The notes: generated by a model not told the origin, from the sequence alone. 64,000 nt of DNA from Streptomyces sp. B21-083 (GCF_036898825.1 NZ_JARUND010000001.1:3348001-3412000), one strand, 5' to 3'. Counted from the first letter of the stretch, positions 16,675 through 24,910 are shown. Numbers and translations: made by a program.

Positions 16675-17570
16675 CGCGCACCACCCTCCCCGTTCGCTGC
16701 GATCCCGTCGAACAGATCGGTCTCACGCACAGAAATACGCTCAACACCATCAACGTGCTCAACGCGCTCCCCCCGCACCAATTCGTAGTACTCATCCACG
16801 AAGAGCGGCTGTGCCTGCTGGTTGGAGAGTGCGAACCAGGGCTCGGCCACCTCGATCTGCGTGGCGTGGGCACGCATCGCGGCGGCCTTCGCGGCGGCGT
16901 ACGAGGTACCGTCGATGACCGTTGTGATGAACTCCTCGTCCACGACACCCGGTACGTCGTCGATCACCCCGGCCTTGAGGAAGGGCAACCCGGGCAGCGC
17001 CTCCCGAAGCCGGGCGAAGCCGTCCTCGGCGACCGGGCGGGGCACCCGGTTCCAGTACACCTTGGGCACACTCCAGCCGGCCTCGGCGGCCAGCTCCACG
17101 GCGCGCATGGCGACACGGTGTGCCTGGATGTGGTCGGGGTGGCCGTATCCGCCGTCGGGGTCGTACGTCACGACGACCTGGGGCCGGACTTCGAGAATCA
17201 CCTCGACGAGGTACCCGGCCGCCTCGTCGACATCCGCCTGCCAGAAGCAGCCGGGGTCGTCGTTGTCGGCGAGCCCCATCATCCCGGAGTCCCCGTATCT
17301 GCCCGGCCCGCCGAGCAGCCGGTGATCGGCGACACCGAGAGCGCTCATCGCCTCCGCCAGCTCCCTGAGCCGGTACTCGCCGAGGGCGGCCCCGCTGAGA
17401 TGCGCGAGCTCGGGCGGAATGACCTCACCACGCTCACCGAGGGTGCAGGTGACGAGAGTCACCCGGGCCCCCTCTGCCGCGTACCGGGCCATGGTCGCGC
17501 CGTTGTTGATCGACTCGTCGTCCGGGTGCGCGTGCACCAGAAGAAGACGCCGGTCGGGCAGTTCCGTCAT
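16671..17570 (-). CDS. mshB: N-acetyl-1-D-myo-inosityl-2-amino-2-deoxy-alpha-D-glucopyranoside deacetylase
   Basis: MshB removes the acetyl group from GlcNAc-inositol in mycothiol synthesis, the actinobacterial thiol buffer. The 299-residue protein has the PIG-L/LmbE zinc motif HAHPDDE (His15, Asp18 region) near the N-terminus and [12 protein letters not shown] near residue 147, whose His completes the metal site. It also has [16 protein letters not shown] and [19 protein letters not shown], characteristic of MshB rather than the related Mca. The start ATG 17570 gives the typical family N-terminus. It is the first gene of a pair with the DUF6113 gene. Confidence 0.93.
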   Translation of the reverse strand: MTELPDRRLLLVHAHPDDESINNGATMARYAAEGARVTLVTCTLGERGEVIPPELAHLSGAALGEYRLRELAEAMSALGVADHRLLGGPGRYGDSGMMGLADNDDPGCFWQADVDEAAGYLVEVILEVRPQVVVTYDPDGGYGHPDHIQAHRVAMRAVELAAEAGWSVPKVYWNRVPRPVAEDGFARLREALPGLPFLKAGVIDDVPGVVDEEFITTVIDGTSYAAAKAAAMRAHATQIEVAEPWFALSNQQAQPLFVDEYYELVRGERVEHVDGVERISVRETDLFDGIAANGEGGAR

Positions 17571-17622
17571 GGGGTCAGCCTACGAGGCGCGGGGGGCGGG
17601 GCTGCTGCCGCCTGCCTGGCGG

Positions 17623-18219
17623 TCACTCCTCGGGGTAACGCGGCAGGCCGGTCGTCGGGATCGTCCAGTCGGCGATGGTGACGTCCTCGCCGTAGACGAA
17701 GTCCTTGCGGGTGGCGTAGCGGGGGCCGCCGGGGGTGGGGTGGATGCCGGTGAGGACGGCGCCGGTTCCGGTACGTGGGTCGAAGATCGCGTAGACCGGA
17801 ATGCCGATCATGGGATAGTCGCGCATCTTGCCGAGCCAGTCGTTGGCCGGGTTCGAGCTGGACACGACCTCGATCGCGGCGATGAGGGTACGGGGATCGA
17901 ACGCACGTTCACCCTCCATGGCCGTCTCGGCGATCAGCATGACGTCGGGGCGGCGCATGATCCCCTCGGATTCATCCTCCACGTCCGGGGTCCCGGTGTG
18001 AGCCACGAGCCCTTCCGGCATGACCTGCTCAAGCCGTCTCCGCAGGCGCGCCACAGTCAGTTCGTGAGGACCGTTGGGCCGCACCAGGTCGTGGACGATC
18101 CCCTCCTTGGTGACCTCGAACTTCCCGGGAAGCGTGTCGCCCATCGCCTGAACGAAGTCCCGCATGGTCCGGTACACGTGGGAGATGCTCCGCTGTGCGC
18201 TGTCCGGGCCCGTGGTCAT
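17623..18219 (-). CDS. Uma2-family (DUF820) putative endonuclease
   Basis: This 198-residue restriction-endonuclease-fold protein has RRPDVMLIAE (the first acidic metal ligand in a P-D motif), then LIAAIEVVSSSNPANDW, matching the E-V-x-S-P core, and GIPVYAIFDPRTG. A Lys near KMRDYP completes the usual nuclease set. Uma2 genes are abundant in actinobacteria and cyanobacteria, often in many copies, and their role is unsettled. A second copy lies at 35828-36412 on the plus strand. It lies next to decaying genes, so it may be part of an accessory block. Confidence 0.85.
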   Translation of the reverse strand: MTTGPDSAQRSISHVYRTMRDFVQAMGDTLPGKFEVTKEGIVHDLVRPNGPHELTVARLRRRLEQVMPEGLVAHTGTPDVEDESEGIMRRPDVMLIAETAMEGERAFDPRTLIAAIEVVSSSNPANDWLGKMRDYPMIGIPVYAIFDPRTGTGAVLTGIHPTPGGPRYATRKDFVYGEDVTIADWTIPTTGLPRYPEE

Positions 18220-18229
18220 CGCACTCGCT

Positions 18230-18346
18230 CCTCGTCATTTGCATGCGTGGCGGCCCCCAGGAGATCGGATCGGCAGTCACGGCAGCGACCGGAGCGGTAC
18301 GAGCGGCATCCTCGGCGCCGAACGCGTACTCCCACTTCCAGCTCAC
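18230..18346 (-). pseudogene. Possible remnant of the DUF6247 partner gene
   Basis: A GTG at 18346 overlaps the stop of the broken DUF6247 gene as GTGA and begins VSWKWEYAFGAEDAA. This resembles the WAWEYDPDAEWVV segment of the partner gene at 26846-27136, which overlaps an intact DUF6247 gene in the same way. After about 15 residues the similarity fades and the frame runs into the Uma2 gene, so any gene here has lost most of its length. The similarity is short and the call is tentative. Confidence 0.35.
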
Positions 18347-18690
18347 TCGCGAGCTGCTTCCATGGCCTCGTCCAGGACGGAACCCAGTTCCCGCAGGGCT
18401 TCCCGAGCGGTGACCGGATCTTCGTGCTCCAGACAGCTCTTCGCATGCGCGTAACGGGCGGCCAGCTCGGGTCGGCGCGCGATTTCGATGTTCCTGGCCC
18501 AGGTCAGGACCCAGCTCTACACGGGGCTGAGGGACTGCCACTCCACCGCCTTGGCGAAGGCCTCGTCCTTCTGAGCCTGCATCTCCTCCAGACGTCCCGG
18601 TTCGACGGCCGCGAGGGCCGCGCGCAGAGCGTCTGGGGTGTGCTCGGGACGGGGGATCAGCTCGTGTCCATGGTCAGACTGGGTGCTCAT
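18343..18690 (-). pseudogene. DUF6247-family gene interrupted by an in-frame amber codon
   Basis: From ATG 18690 the frame reads MSTQSDHGHELIPRPEHTPD and then RLEEMQAQKDEAFAKAVEW up to TAG at 18517-18519 (codon 58). It then stays open for 57 more codons to TGA 18343-18345, reading SWVLTWARNIEIARRPELAA and so on. The whole 115-residue frame, with one stop, aligns along its length with the intact 121-residue DUF6247 protein at 27133-27498 (for example AFAKAVEWQSLSP with AFDQAIQLSSITP). One nonsense change is the simplest explanation. Read-through or a sequencing error is possible. Confidence 0.8.
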
Positions 18691-18864
18691 CGTGTCCTCC
18701 TGGGGATGCCCCCGCCAGCGTATCGAGCCGGAGCGGCGGCCGAGCGAGCCTCGGGACGAGGCGGCCAACGCGTCGGCGGAGAACCTTTTCAAGGGGGACG
18801 AGCTGACCATGACGACACCCTGAGTCTTTCGTGTCGGGAAGGCGATGACGTACGCCGGTGTGCG

Positions 18865-19805
18865 TCAGGCGGCCATGGGTACGGCGGCTCGGCAGTCGCG
18901 GCAGCGACCTGGCTCTGGCGCGCGGAAGGCACGCTCGCAGCCGTCGCAGGTCTGGAGCGGGCTCTGGACGGCCGGTGGCGAGGCCGCCGGTGCGCGGTAC
19001 GGCGCCGGGGGTGGCAGCTGGGCGGTGAGGCGGTGGGCCAGGAAGGCGGCCGGGCGGCGCATGCCCTCGGGTGGCAGGTCGCGGGTCAGCGCGTGCCGTA
19101 CGGCCGTGGGGCTGACGTCTCGCTCAAGCCAGGCGGCGACGCCGGGCGCGAGGTGGGCCGTGTCGCAGACCGACAGAAGCAGGTCGGGATCGCGGCGGCG
19201 GAGCCCGGCGAGAAGCTCGGTGGCGGCCTGGAGGAGGCCCGGCCCCTTGTACGCGGGCTGCGGTACGGCGGGGAGGGGCTTGCGGGGAGTGCGTTTCTGG
19301 GGCGGGCCGGGGTTGGTGGGTTGTGCGGGTCGAGCGGGAGGTTCGGGTGTGGGGGCGTGGTCGCCAGGGAGTCCCAGCTCGGGAGCGGGAGCGGGAGCGG
19401 GAGCGGGAGCGGGAGCGGGGTCGGGGTCGGGGTCGGGCTGCGGCTGCGGCTGCGGCTGCGGCTGCGGCTGCGGCTGCGGCTGCGGCTGCGGCTGCGGCTG
19501 CGGCTGCGGCTGCAGTCGCCTACTCGGCCTCGGCTCGGTACGGCGATCGGCGTGGCTCCCCGTATGGCGTGCGGGCTGGTTGCACGAGGTCGTGCGGGTG
19601 ACGATCCGACCGTCCGGGACGCGTTCGCGTGAGCGGCGCAGATAACCGTGGGTCTCCAGTTCACGCAGGGCGGCGGCGATACGGTCCGCCCCCTCCGGGA
19701 ACTTCCTGGCGAGCGTCTTGATGTCGACGAGGGCACCGGCAGGCAGCGACTGGATGTGCACGGCCAGCCCGATGGCGAGCAGCGACAGCTCGGGGTGCTG
19801 GGCGA
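18865..19805 (-). pseudogene. 5'-truncated helix-turn-helix protein with QP/DP/AP linker
   Basis: The frame ends at TGA 18865-18867. Reading upstream it shows a C-terminal zinc-ribbon-like CDGCERAFRAPEPGRCRDC, a helical middle (ELLAGLRRRDPDLLLS), a long (AP)n(DP)n(QP)n dipeptide linker, and a winged-helix segment HIQSLPAGALVDIKTLARKF, then DRIAAALRELETHGYL. This is the layout of a common Streptomyces HTH family. Family-like sequence stops at LAQHPELSL, near 19805. Beyond it the frame is only the antisense of the neighbouring regulator, so roughly 20-30 N-terminal residues and the promoter are missing. Confidence 0.7.
19381..19513. repeat. (GGGAGC)n, (GGGGTC)n and (GGCTGC)n hexamer arrays
   Basis: Roughly seven GGGAGC units, three GGGGTC units and about thirteen GGCTGC units run head to tail. 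On the minus strand they encode the (AP), (DP) and (QP) dipeptide linker of the truncated HTH protein. The GGGAGC/GGGGTC part is a four-tract G-quadruplex motif on the plus strand. Slippage should make its length variable. Confidence 0.9.
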
Positions 19806-19806
19806 G

Positions 19807-20493
19807 GTCTACAAGATCGAGGGCGGTAAGCGGATCGCCCGCCCCGAGTACATGGACAAGGCCGACGAGGTGTTGGGGGCGGATGGGCTGATCTCCGCCA
19901 TGAAGGAGGACCTGGAGAAGGTCCAGTACCCGAAGAAGATTCGAGCCCTGGCGAACATGGAGGCGAAGGCGGTGGAGCTTCAGCTCTACGACCCGCTGAA
20001 TATCCACGGCTTGCTGCAGACCCCGGAGTACGCACGCACACTGCTGATGATGCGGCGCCCCGCGTACACCGCAAGCGAGGTGGAGCGGTTCTTCGCCGCG
20101 CGCGTGGCCCGCAAGTCGGTCTTCGAGCGGGATCCGGCACCTGAACTCGGGTTCGTGGTGGAGGAGTGGACACTGCGGCGTCCCCTTGGAGGGAAGGCGC
20201 TGCTGCGCCGTCAGCTCGAACACCTTTTGGAGGCAGGACAGTTGCGAGGCACCGAGCTTCAAGTTATGCCGATGGACCGGGAGGAGCACGCCGGTGTGGA
20301 CGGCAGCATCGAAGTGCTGAAGTTCGCGGACGGTTCGGCGGTAGGGCGTTCGCCAGCGCTGGCAAACGGCCGACCGGTCTCCGATGCGAGGCAGCTCCGT
20401 ATCCTTGAACTGCGCTACGGCATCATCCGAGGCCAAGCTCTCACCCCGCGTGAGTCAGCGGCCTTCCTCGAACAACTGCTGGGGGAAACATGA
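19807..20493 (+). pseudogene. XRE/DUF5753 regulator lacking most of its HTH domain
   Basis: From VYKIEGGKRIARPEYMDKAD onward this is a typical Streptomyces XRE-family regulator. It has the end of the HTH domain and then the DUF5753 domain: ELQLYDPLNIHGLLQTPEYA, RRPLGGKALLRRQLEHLLE, ELQVMPMDREEHAGVDG and LRILELRYGIIRGQALTPRE. Upstream of about 19807 the frame stays open to ATG 19648, but its 50-odd residues are only the antisense of the neighbouring HTH gene, and the first HTH helices are missing. DNA binding is therefore probably lost. The 3' end is intact and overlaps the DUF397 gene by ATGA. Expression from ATG 19648 or 19852 cannot be excluded. Confidence 0.7.
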
Positions 20494-20696
20494 ACCGCAA
20501 CATCTCGCCCGAGGGCGCCTCCGGCCCGACGTGGTTCAAGAGCAGCTACAGCAGCGGCAGCGAGGGCGACTCCTGCGTCGAGATCGCCACGACCCTCGGC
20601 ACCATCCACGTCCGCGACTCCAAGCACACAGCCGCCGGCCCCCGCCTTGCCTTCACCCCCACCAGCTGGGCCAAGTTCGTTCCGTACGCGACCTGA
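20490..20696 (+). CDS. DUF397 protein, partner of the DUF5753 regulator
   Basis: This 68-residue protein has the DUF397 signature: WFKSSYSSGSEGDSCVEIA, HVRDSKHTAAGPRL and FTPTSWAKFV. DUF397 genes nearly always follow a DUF5753 regulator, as in the BldB/WhiJ-like systems that tune development and antibiotic production, and some pairs behave like toxin-antitoxin modules. It starts at ATG 20490, overlapping the regulator stop. With the regulator truncated, its product may be unbalanced or its gene may be on the way to loss. Confidence 0.9.
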   Translation: MNRNISPEGASGPTWFKSSYSSGSEGDSCVEIATTLGTIHVRDSKHTAAGPRLAFTPTSWAKFVPYAT

Positions 20697-20700
20697 CCAG

Positions 20701-20722
20701 CTTGCCGCGCGGACGCGGCAAG
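20701..20722 (+). terminator. Terminator after DUF397
   Basis: CTTGCCGCG/CGCGGCAAG forms a perfect 9-bp stem with a 4-nt loop, five bases after the DUF397 stop. Confidence 0.65.
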
Positions 20723-21205
20723 TCTGGGCCTCCCACTGATCGATCGCGCAGACCAGAGGCAGGCTCGACACCTTCCCCAGCATGGGAACGATCCTCGTCT
20801 GACACCAGGTCTTTCCGTAGCCCAACGCGTATTACCCCAGGCGCGTCAACGTGTGGTTGGCGGAAGAAGATCGAGTGGCTGGTTCGCAGTTCGGAGACGC
20901 TCCCGCTACGGCGTCGGCCTCAGCTGGCATTGTCGTTCCAGATGGGGCAGACAAGCCGGCCGTGAGGCCCAGACGGACAACAGCCCGTGGAAACAGAGTG
21001 TGCGCGGCTCGCGGCCTTGTTGCCCTACAGCTATGGGATCCCAACGGCCCCACCCGTAAGATCTTTGCTCATGCGGATGGTCAAGAGCTCCAAACGACGG
21101 AGCCACAAGTCATGCGCTGCGACGGCCCGAACGACCACCCTTTCGCGCCAGACCCATTCCAGCCAATGTCGGCTTGATTCCAGCAGATCAACACACGGGG
21201 GTGCA
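20723..21205 (+). other. Intergenic region upstream of the T7SS-like cassette
   Basis: About 480 bases have lower GC than the backbone. Several short open frames exist on both strands, but none has codon bias, a ribosome-binding site or recognisable protein features. It presumably contains the promoter for the cassette starting at 21206. Confidence 0.4.
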
Positions 21206-21523
21206 ATGTCCGGCGAAGACGAGCGCGTTCGGCTCGATCTCGACGCGATCAGAGGCATGGGTACGGGGCTGAACAATGTGAAGAAGGCATTCGACGGAAT
21301 AGATAAGCTTGGGCAATACCTGGAGGACTTCGGCGACGGCGACCTCGCCGATAAATTCGAAGACTTTATAGACAACTGGGAAATCAGTCGCGAGAAGCTG
21401 ACGGAAGAGGTCGGCGCGATGGCCGAGATCGCCAAGGCGGCGGCGCAGGCGTACGAAGATATTGATCACCAGCTGGCTGAGGCAATCCGGGGCGCTCAAA
21501 GCACCAAGAAAAAGGGGAAATAG
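21206..21523 (+). CDS. WXG100-like small helical protein
   Basis: This 105-residue acidic protein is predicted to be a helical hairpin. The first helix (LDAIRGMGTGLNNVKKAF) is followed by FGDGDLADKFEDFIDNW, then EISREKLTEEVGAMAEIAKA, YEDIDHQLAEAI and a lysine tail. The F-x-x-x-x-x-N-W turn followed by a long helix resembles Streptomyces WXG100/ESX-like proteins that pair with T7SS-signal substrates, although a strict W-x-G is absent. ATG 21206 has weak upstream GGGGG. It directly precedes the T7SS-signal gene by three bases. A partner or targeting factor for that protein is the likely role (inference). Confidence 0.6.
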   Translation: MSGEDERVRLDLDAIRGMGTGLNNVKKAFDGIDKLGQYLEDFGDGDLADKFEDFIDNWEISREKLTEEVGAMAEIAKAAAQAYEDIDHQLAEAIRGAQSTKKKGK

Positions 21524-21526
21524 TTC

Positions 21527-22912
21527 ATGGGGGGACGGCCGCGCGACTGGCATCCAGTGGCGGAAGGTGACCCCATTCCCGGGGACCCCGACCAGATGGC
21601 ATCGCTGGGTAGGAAACTACGCAAGACTGCCGATGAACTTGAGCGTCAGATCAAGAATCTAAAAGCTGTTACTGAGGTCGACGCCTGGGACAGCAAGGCT
21701 GGCGAGGAGTTCCGGGAGAGGGCAAAAGGCAACACAAAGAAGCTCGAAGCCGCCTTCAAACGGTATGACACAGCAGCTGATGTCATCGGTGCCGAGGTGA
21801 CAGAGGTCGGCGGCGGCTACCAGGACAAGTTGCATGCCAGGCCCAAGAACTACGCTTCCGACCTGAACCGCGCCCAAGAAATTGCCGATGCGGCCCTCAA
21901 GGATGCCAGGGATGCGGATGATCGCAAGGAAGCGGCACAGAAGAGCCTGGACGGCTTCACCGGCAAGAAGTCGGAAAAGAGTTCCGACGATCAACACCGT
22001 AAGAAAGCCGAAGCGCAGCGGGATGCCGCAAAAGATGAAATCGAGACGGCCAGGGAGAAGATCAACGAAGCCAAGCAGATCCGGGATGATGCGGCAAAGC
22101 GTGCCCGGGAGTCGATTGAAGCAGTCGTCGACCATGACTCGTTGAAAGACGGATTCTGGGAGACGTTGGTCAAGGCCATCGCCGACGTCACGTCTGTCAT
22201 TGCCACGGTGTGCGGGATTCTCTCCCTCGTTGTGGGCTGGATCCCAGTGATCGGGCAAGCGCTGGCCGGAGTCCTGGGCGCCATCGCAATGATCGCCACC
22301 TTGATAAATTTCTTGGCGACCTTCGTGATGGTCCTCCAGGGGAACGCCGAATGGCTGGATCTGGGAATTTCCGCGCTCGGATTCTTGATGATGGGTGTTG
22401 GCAAGGGATTCTCCAAAATTGCCGGAAAGTTCGCGAAGGGTGCGCTCGGCAAGTTGGGCAGGGCCGGGGCCGCGAGTACCGCCCGCCAGCTGAGCCGAGC
22501 CAACAAGAACCTCAGGAAGCTCTCCGGGAAGTCGTTCAAGCTCGGCAAGGGTGATGTGTGGAAGTCGATGAAGGAACCCTTCACCGAGCCGTTCTCGAAG
22601 AGCGCGTGGAGTAACAACCTCAAGGCTCTGAAGCCCGGAAGCGGCAACTACGTCGCGGCACGCAACGAAATCACTGCGCGTGGCGGGGGAAGCTCCTTCA
22701 AGGGGCTGGGTAATTCGTTCTCCATCGCCGATCCCGGAGTTGCCTCCGATCTCAAGTCCATCAAAATGGGCACTTCGGCACTCGGCGGCCAATTCGACAC
22801 GAACGCCGTCAACGCGATCTCCAAGACGGCTAGCCGTATGTCCGGCATCGGCGCTGGCATTACGCTGGGCGGCCTGTTTCTGGACGGTAACCTCAACCCG
22901 CTCCTGGGCTGA
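21527..22912 (+). CDS. T7SS-signal-domain membrane protein
   Basis: This 461-residue protein begins DWHPVAEGDPIPGDPDQMAS, then LRKTADELERQIKNL and WDSKAGEEFRERA, matching the putative T7SS-secreted signal domain of actinobacterial polymorphic toxins. Residues about 85-205 are a charged coiled coil. Residues about 215-290 hold two to three hydrophobic helices (VIATVCGILSLVVGWIPVIG and following). The last 170 residues are basic and Gly/Ser-rich, without a recognised toxin fold, ending in another hydrophobic patch. Codons such as AAA, ATA and GAA are commoner than in neighbouring backbone genes. It may be a secreted or membrane-inserted effector or a structural substrate. Confidence 0.65.
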   Translation: MGGRPRDWHPVAEGDPIPGDPDQMASLGRKLRKTADELERQIKNLKAVTEVDAWDSKAGEEFRERAKGNTKKLEAAFKRYDTAADVIGAEVTEVGGGYQDKLHARPKNYASDLNRAQEIADAALKDARDADDRKEAAQKSLDGFTGKKSEKSSDDQHRKKAEAQRDAAKDEIETAREKINEAKQIRDDAAKRARESIEAVVDHDSLKDGFWETLVKAIADVTSVIATVCGILSLVVGWIPVIGQALAGVLGAIAMIATLINFLATFVMVLQGNAEWLDLGISALGFLMMGVGKGFSKIAGKFAKGALGKLGRAGAASTARQLSRANKNLRKLSGKSFKLGKGDVWKSMKEPFTEPFSKSAWSNNLKALKPGSGNYVAARNEITARGGGSSFKGLGNSFSIADPGVASDLKSIKMGTSALGGQFDTNAVNAISKTASRMSGIGAGITLGGLFLDGNLNPLLG

Positions 22913-22947
22913 GCCCAGCGACCGCGCCCCTGCGCGAAAGGAACGAC

Positions 22948-23586
22948 ATGACCACACCAGACGATGGCGCTCCCCTGGTCGAGGCATTCGAGTGCCGATT
23001 CGACTTTCAGCCCGGATGGATCGACCTGACGCTCAAAGAGGGCACGAAAGCCGAAGCCAAAGCGCTGGCCACAGAAGTTGTCAACACACTCAATCCACTC
23101 GCTCTGGAGATCGAGAAAAGCGCGGTCTTCGACGACATGGTCGAGCGGGCCGTAGACCTGAACGACGACGTCCCGACCCTTGCTGCTGCGTACTACGCCG
23201 AGAACGGCGAGGCACTCGCCAATCTGATGGTCGATTCCTACGGCGATGAGGGTGTAAACCGCCCCACCCGGGAAGAAGTTCAGCCGCTGCTCCTGGAGTG
23301 GGGGAACGCCGAGCCCAAGGGTGAGCCGCAGGTGACATATCTGGAGTTGCCTGCCGGACCAGCCGTTCGGGTGCAGTCGATGCTCCAGGTGAAGCGTATG
23401 TTCGGATTCGGGCGGAAGTTGACCGAATTCATCAAGTACGCCGTTTTCCCGCCCGGAATGACGAGTCTCATTGTCGTGACGGTGACTTGGGAGGCGATCG
23501 CTCGCACGGAGGAAATCACGGAGCTGGCCGACGAGGCGGTCCAGACTCTGCGGATCACCCTGCTCGCCTCAGGAGACACCGAGTGA
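22948..23586 (+). CDS. Unknown cytoplasmic protein of the T7SS-like cassette (a)
   Basis: This 212-residue soluble acidic protein lacks a signal peptide. A first block reads RFDFQPGWIDLTL. A middle helical block includes AAAYYAENGEALANLMVDSY. A C-terminal block has YLELPAGPAVRVQ, then YAVFPPGMTSLIVVTVTW and a final helix ITELADEAVQTL. The order of a W-I-D-L strand, long helix, beta-rich end and final helix recalls Mog1/DUF1795-like folds. The next gene has the same arrangement, so they look like distant tandem paralogues. No catalytic motif is seen. It starts at ATG 22948 after GAAAGGAACGAC. Confidence 0.55.
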   Translation: MTTPDDGAPLVEAFECRFDFQPGWIDLTLKEGTKAEAKALATEVVNTLNPLALEIEKSAVFDDMVERAVDLNDDVPTLAAAYYAENGEALANLMVDSYGDEGVNRPTREEVQPLLLEWGNAEPKGEPQVTYLELPAGPAVRVQSMLQVKRMFGFGRKLTEFIKYAVFPPGMTSLIVVTVTWEAIARTEEITELADEAVQTLRITLLASGDTE

Positions 23587-24191
23587 AGACAGCCAACGAG
23601 TTCACTTCTCCTCCCCAGGACTACAACGTTGTCGTGCCGGACGGCTGGTTCCAACTCGCACTGGACCCCGACGATCGGGATCGCGGCATCGTCGCCCTGA
23701 CTGATCGACAGTTCCGCGGTGTGGACAACGCTCCTCATTTGAAGGAGCAGTTCATGCGGGATCTACAGAGGCAGGCGAAAAACGCCTACAACGCCGGCGG
23801 CACGGAACTCTATATCTCCACCCTAGCTATCGGACCAGTGCCGCTGGCCTCGTCCCTGCTGATCAGCGTTCCAGCGCCTGACGAGTGGCCCAATTGCTCG
23901 GACGCCGAAGAACTCGCGGAACACCTGGCCGGCCAGAACGCCGACGACATCGAGGTTGGCGTTGTCGAGTTGGCCGTGGCGGGCAAGGCAGTGCGCCAGC
24001 GTCGCCGGGAGGCGGCTGCTCCTGAGGCGCAGATGGGCAACACCCTGCCGACCACGACGCTCACGTACTACGTACCCATTCCCGCCACCACTCGCTGGCT
24101 GATGTTGAACTTCTCCACGCCAATGGATCCTCTGGCGGATCAAATGGTGGCACTGTTCGACACGGTGGCAGGGACCTTGCATTGGGGCTGA
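23583..24191 (+). CDS. Unknown cytoplasmic protein of the T7SS-like cassette (b)
   Basis: This 202-residue protein starts at GTG 23583, overlapping the previous stop (GTGA). The pattern runs VVVPDGWFQLAL, LKEQFMRDLQRQAKNAYNAG, LLISVPAPDEW, LAVAGKAVRQRRRE, TLTYYVPIPATTRWLMLNF and a final helix PLADQMVALFDTVAGTL. The P-D-G-W start and closing strand-helix match the layout of the previous gene and of Mog1/LpqN-like proteins. No signal peptide is present. Such folds act as chaperones or adaptors in other secretion systems, so a substrate-handling role is conceivable but unproven. Confidence 0.55.
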   Translation: MKTANEFTSPPQDYNVVVPDGWFQLALDPDDRDRGIVALTDRQFRGVDNAPHLKEQFMRDLQRQAKNAYNAGGTELYISTLAIGPVPLASSLLISVPAPDEWPNCSDAEELAEHLAGQNADDIEVGVVELAVAGKAVRQRRREAAAPEAQMGNTLPTTTLTYYVPIPATTRWLMLNFSTPMDPLADQMVALFDTVAGTLHWG

Positions 24192-24195
24192 GGCG

Positions 24196-24309
24196 ATGAC
24201 GGGGAATCAGAGCGGAGGATCCCAGCTGCGTAAAGGACTTGGGATCGCCGGGTTCGTGATCGTTCTGGTAGGCGCCGGTGCTGTTCTTGTGCTCGTTCTG
24301 GGTGCCTAG
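24196..24309 (+). CDS. 37-residue single-helix membrane peptide
   Basis: ATG 24196 lies four bases after the previous stop and encodes a polar start (MTGNQSGGSQLRKG) followed by one continuous hydrophobic helix of about 22 residues, ending at TAG 24307. Its size, position in the operon and clean membrane helix support a real small protein, although a ribosome-binding site is only partly present (GGGCTGAGGCG). Confidence 0.5.
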   Translation: MTGNQSGGSQLRKGLGIAGFVIVLVGAGAVLVLVLGA

Positions 24310-24318
24310 AAAATATTT

Positions 24319-24753
24319 GTGCGAAAAACGGCGCCTTTGGTGCTGGACTTGCCTGGCGACGCCTGGACCTTTGGGATTCTCTGCGGTCTGATCTCGGTCT
24401 TCGGGGTGTTCTCTGGGCACCGTCTCCTCGTGGCCGGCCCATACGGAGAGGCGTGGATTCGACGCGTGGCCCGCTCCGTCGCGACGGCTGTCTGCTGGAG
24501 TGTGGAATTGGCATCCCTGAGCTACGTGCTGGGATCTCTGCCTGGCAGGAACTGCTCGTCGTACAGGTCATGTGCATACATTCCCGACACGGACAGCGCA
24601 CTCATTGCATACGCGGGCGCTACGACCCTCGTCGGGTGGCTCATCCACCGCGTGAGTAACGCGCGAACAGAGGAGCGTCGGACGCAAGAGCGCGAACGTG
24701 TGCGCAAGATGCGTAAGAAGGGTAAGAGCCGGGCGGAGGCACGGCGAGGGTGA
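24319..24753 (+). CDS. Small membrane protein with basic tail
   Basis: This 144-residue protein starts at GTG 24319 and has about three to four membrane segments (FGILCGLISVFGVFSGHRL, VATAVCWSVELASLSYVL and ALIAYAGATTLVGWLI). A cysteine-containing outer loop (NCSSYRSCAYIP) may hold a disulphide. A strongly charged cytoplasmic tail of about 35 residues is rich in Arg, Glu and Lys. There is no recognised family. Its position, nine bases after the small membrane peptide gene, supports membership of the cassette operon. Confidence 0.55.
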   Translation: MRKTAPLVLDLPGDAWTFGILCGLISVFGVFSGHRLLVAGPYGEAWIRRVARSVATAVCWSVELASLSYVLGSLPGRNCSSYRSCAYIPDTDSALIAYAGATTLVGWLIHRVSNARTEERRTQERERVRKMRKKGKSRAEARRG

Positions 24754-24910
24754 GCATGATATCCGGGATATTCAGGGCCATGCCTTCGTCTCTCTGCCCA
24801 CTTTGTCGAGTACTCCTGACCCACTTCCGGCACCGAGTACTTTGGCCCACGGCACGCCGAGCATGCCATCATCGCCAAGCACGTCGATCATCTACCTCGG
24901 GGACAAGCAC

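Noticed and set aside
19438..19513. CRISPR-like array
   Set aside because: It is a simple GGCTGC hexamer repeat without spacers, coding for Gln-Pro dipeptides.
18865..20436. A 523-codon minus-strand gene
   Set aside because: Beyond 19805 it is only the antisense of the DUF5753 regulator; treated as a truncated gene instead.
19648..20493. An intact 281-residue DUF5753 regulator
   Set aside because: Its first 53 residues are the antisense of the HTH gene and lack the HTH helices expected; called as a truncated gene.
20851..21177. A 108-codon frame before the T7SS-like cassette
   Set aside because: No ribosome-binding site, no codon bias and no protein features.
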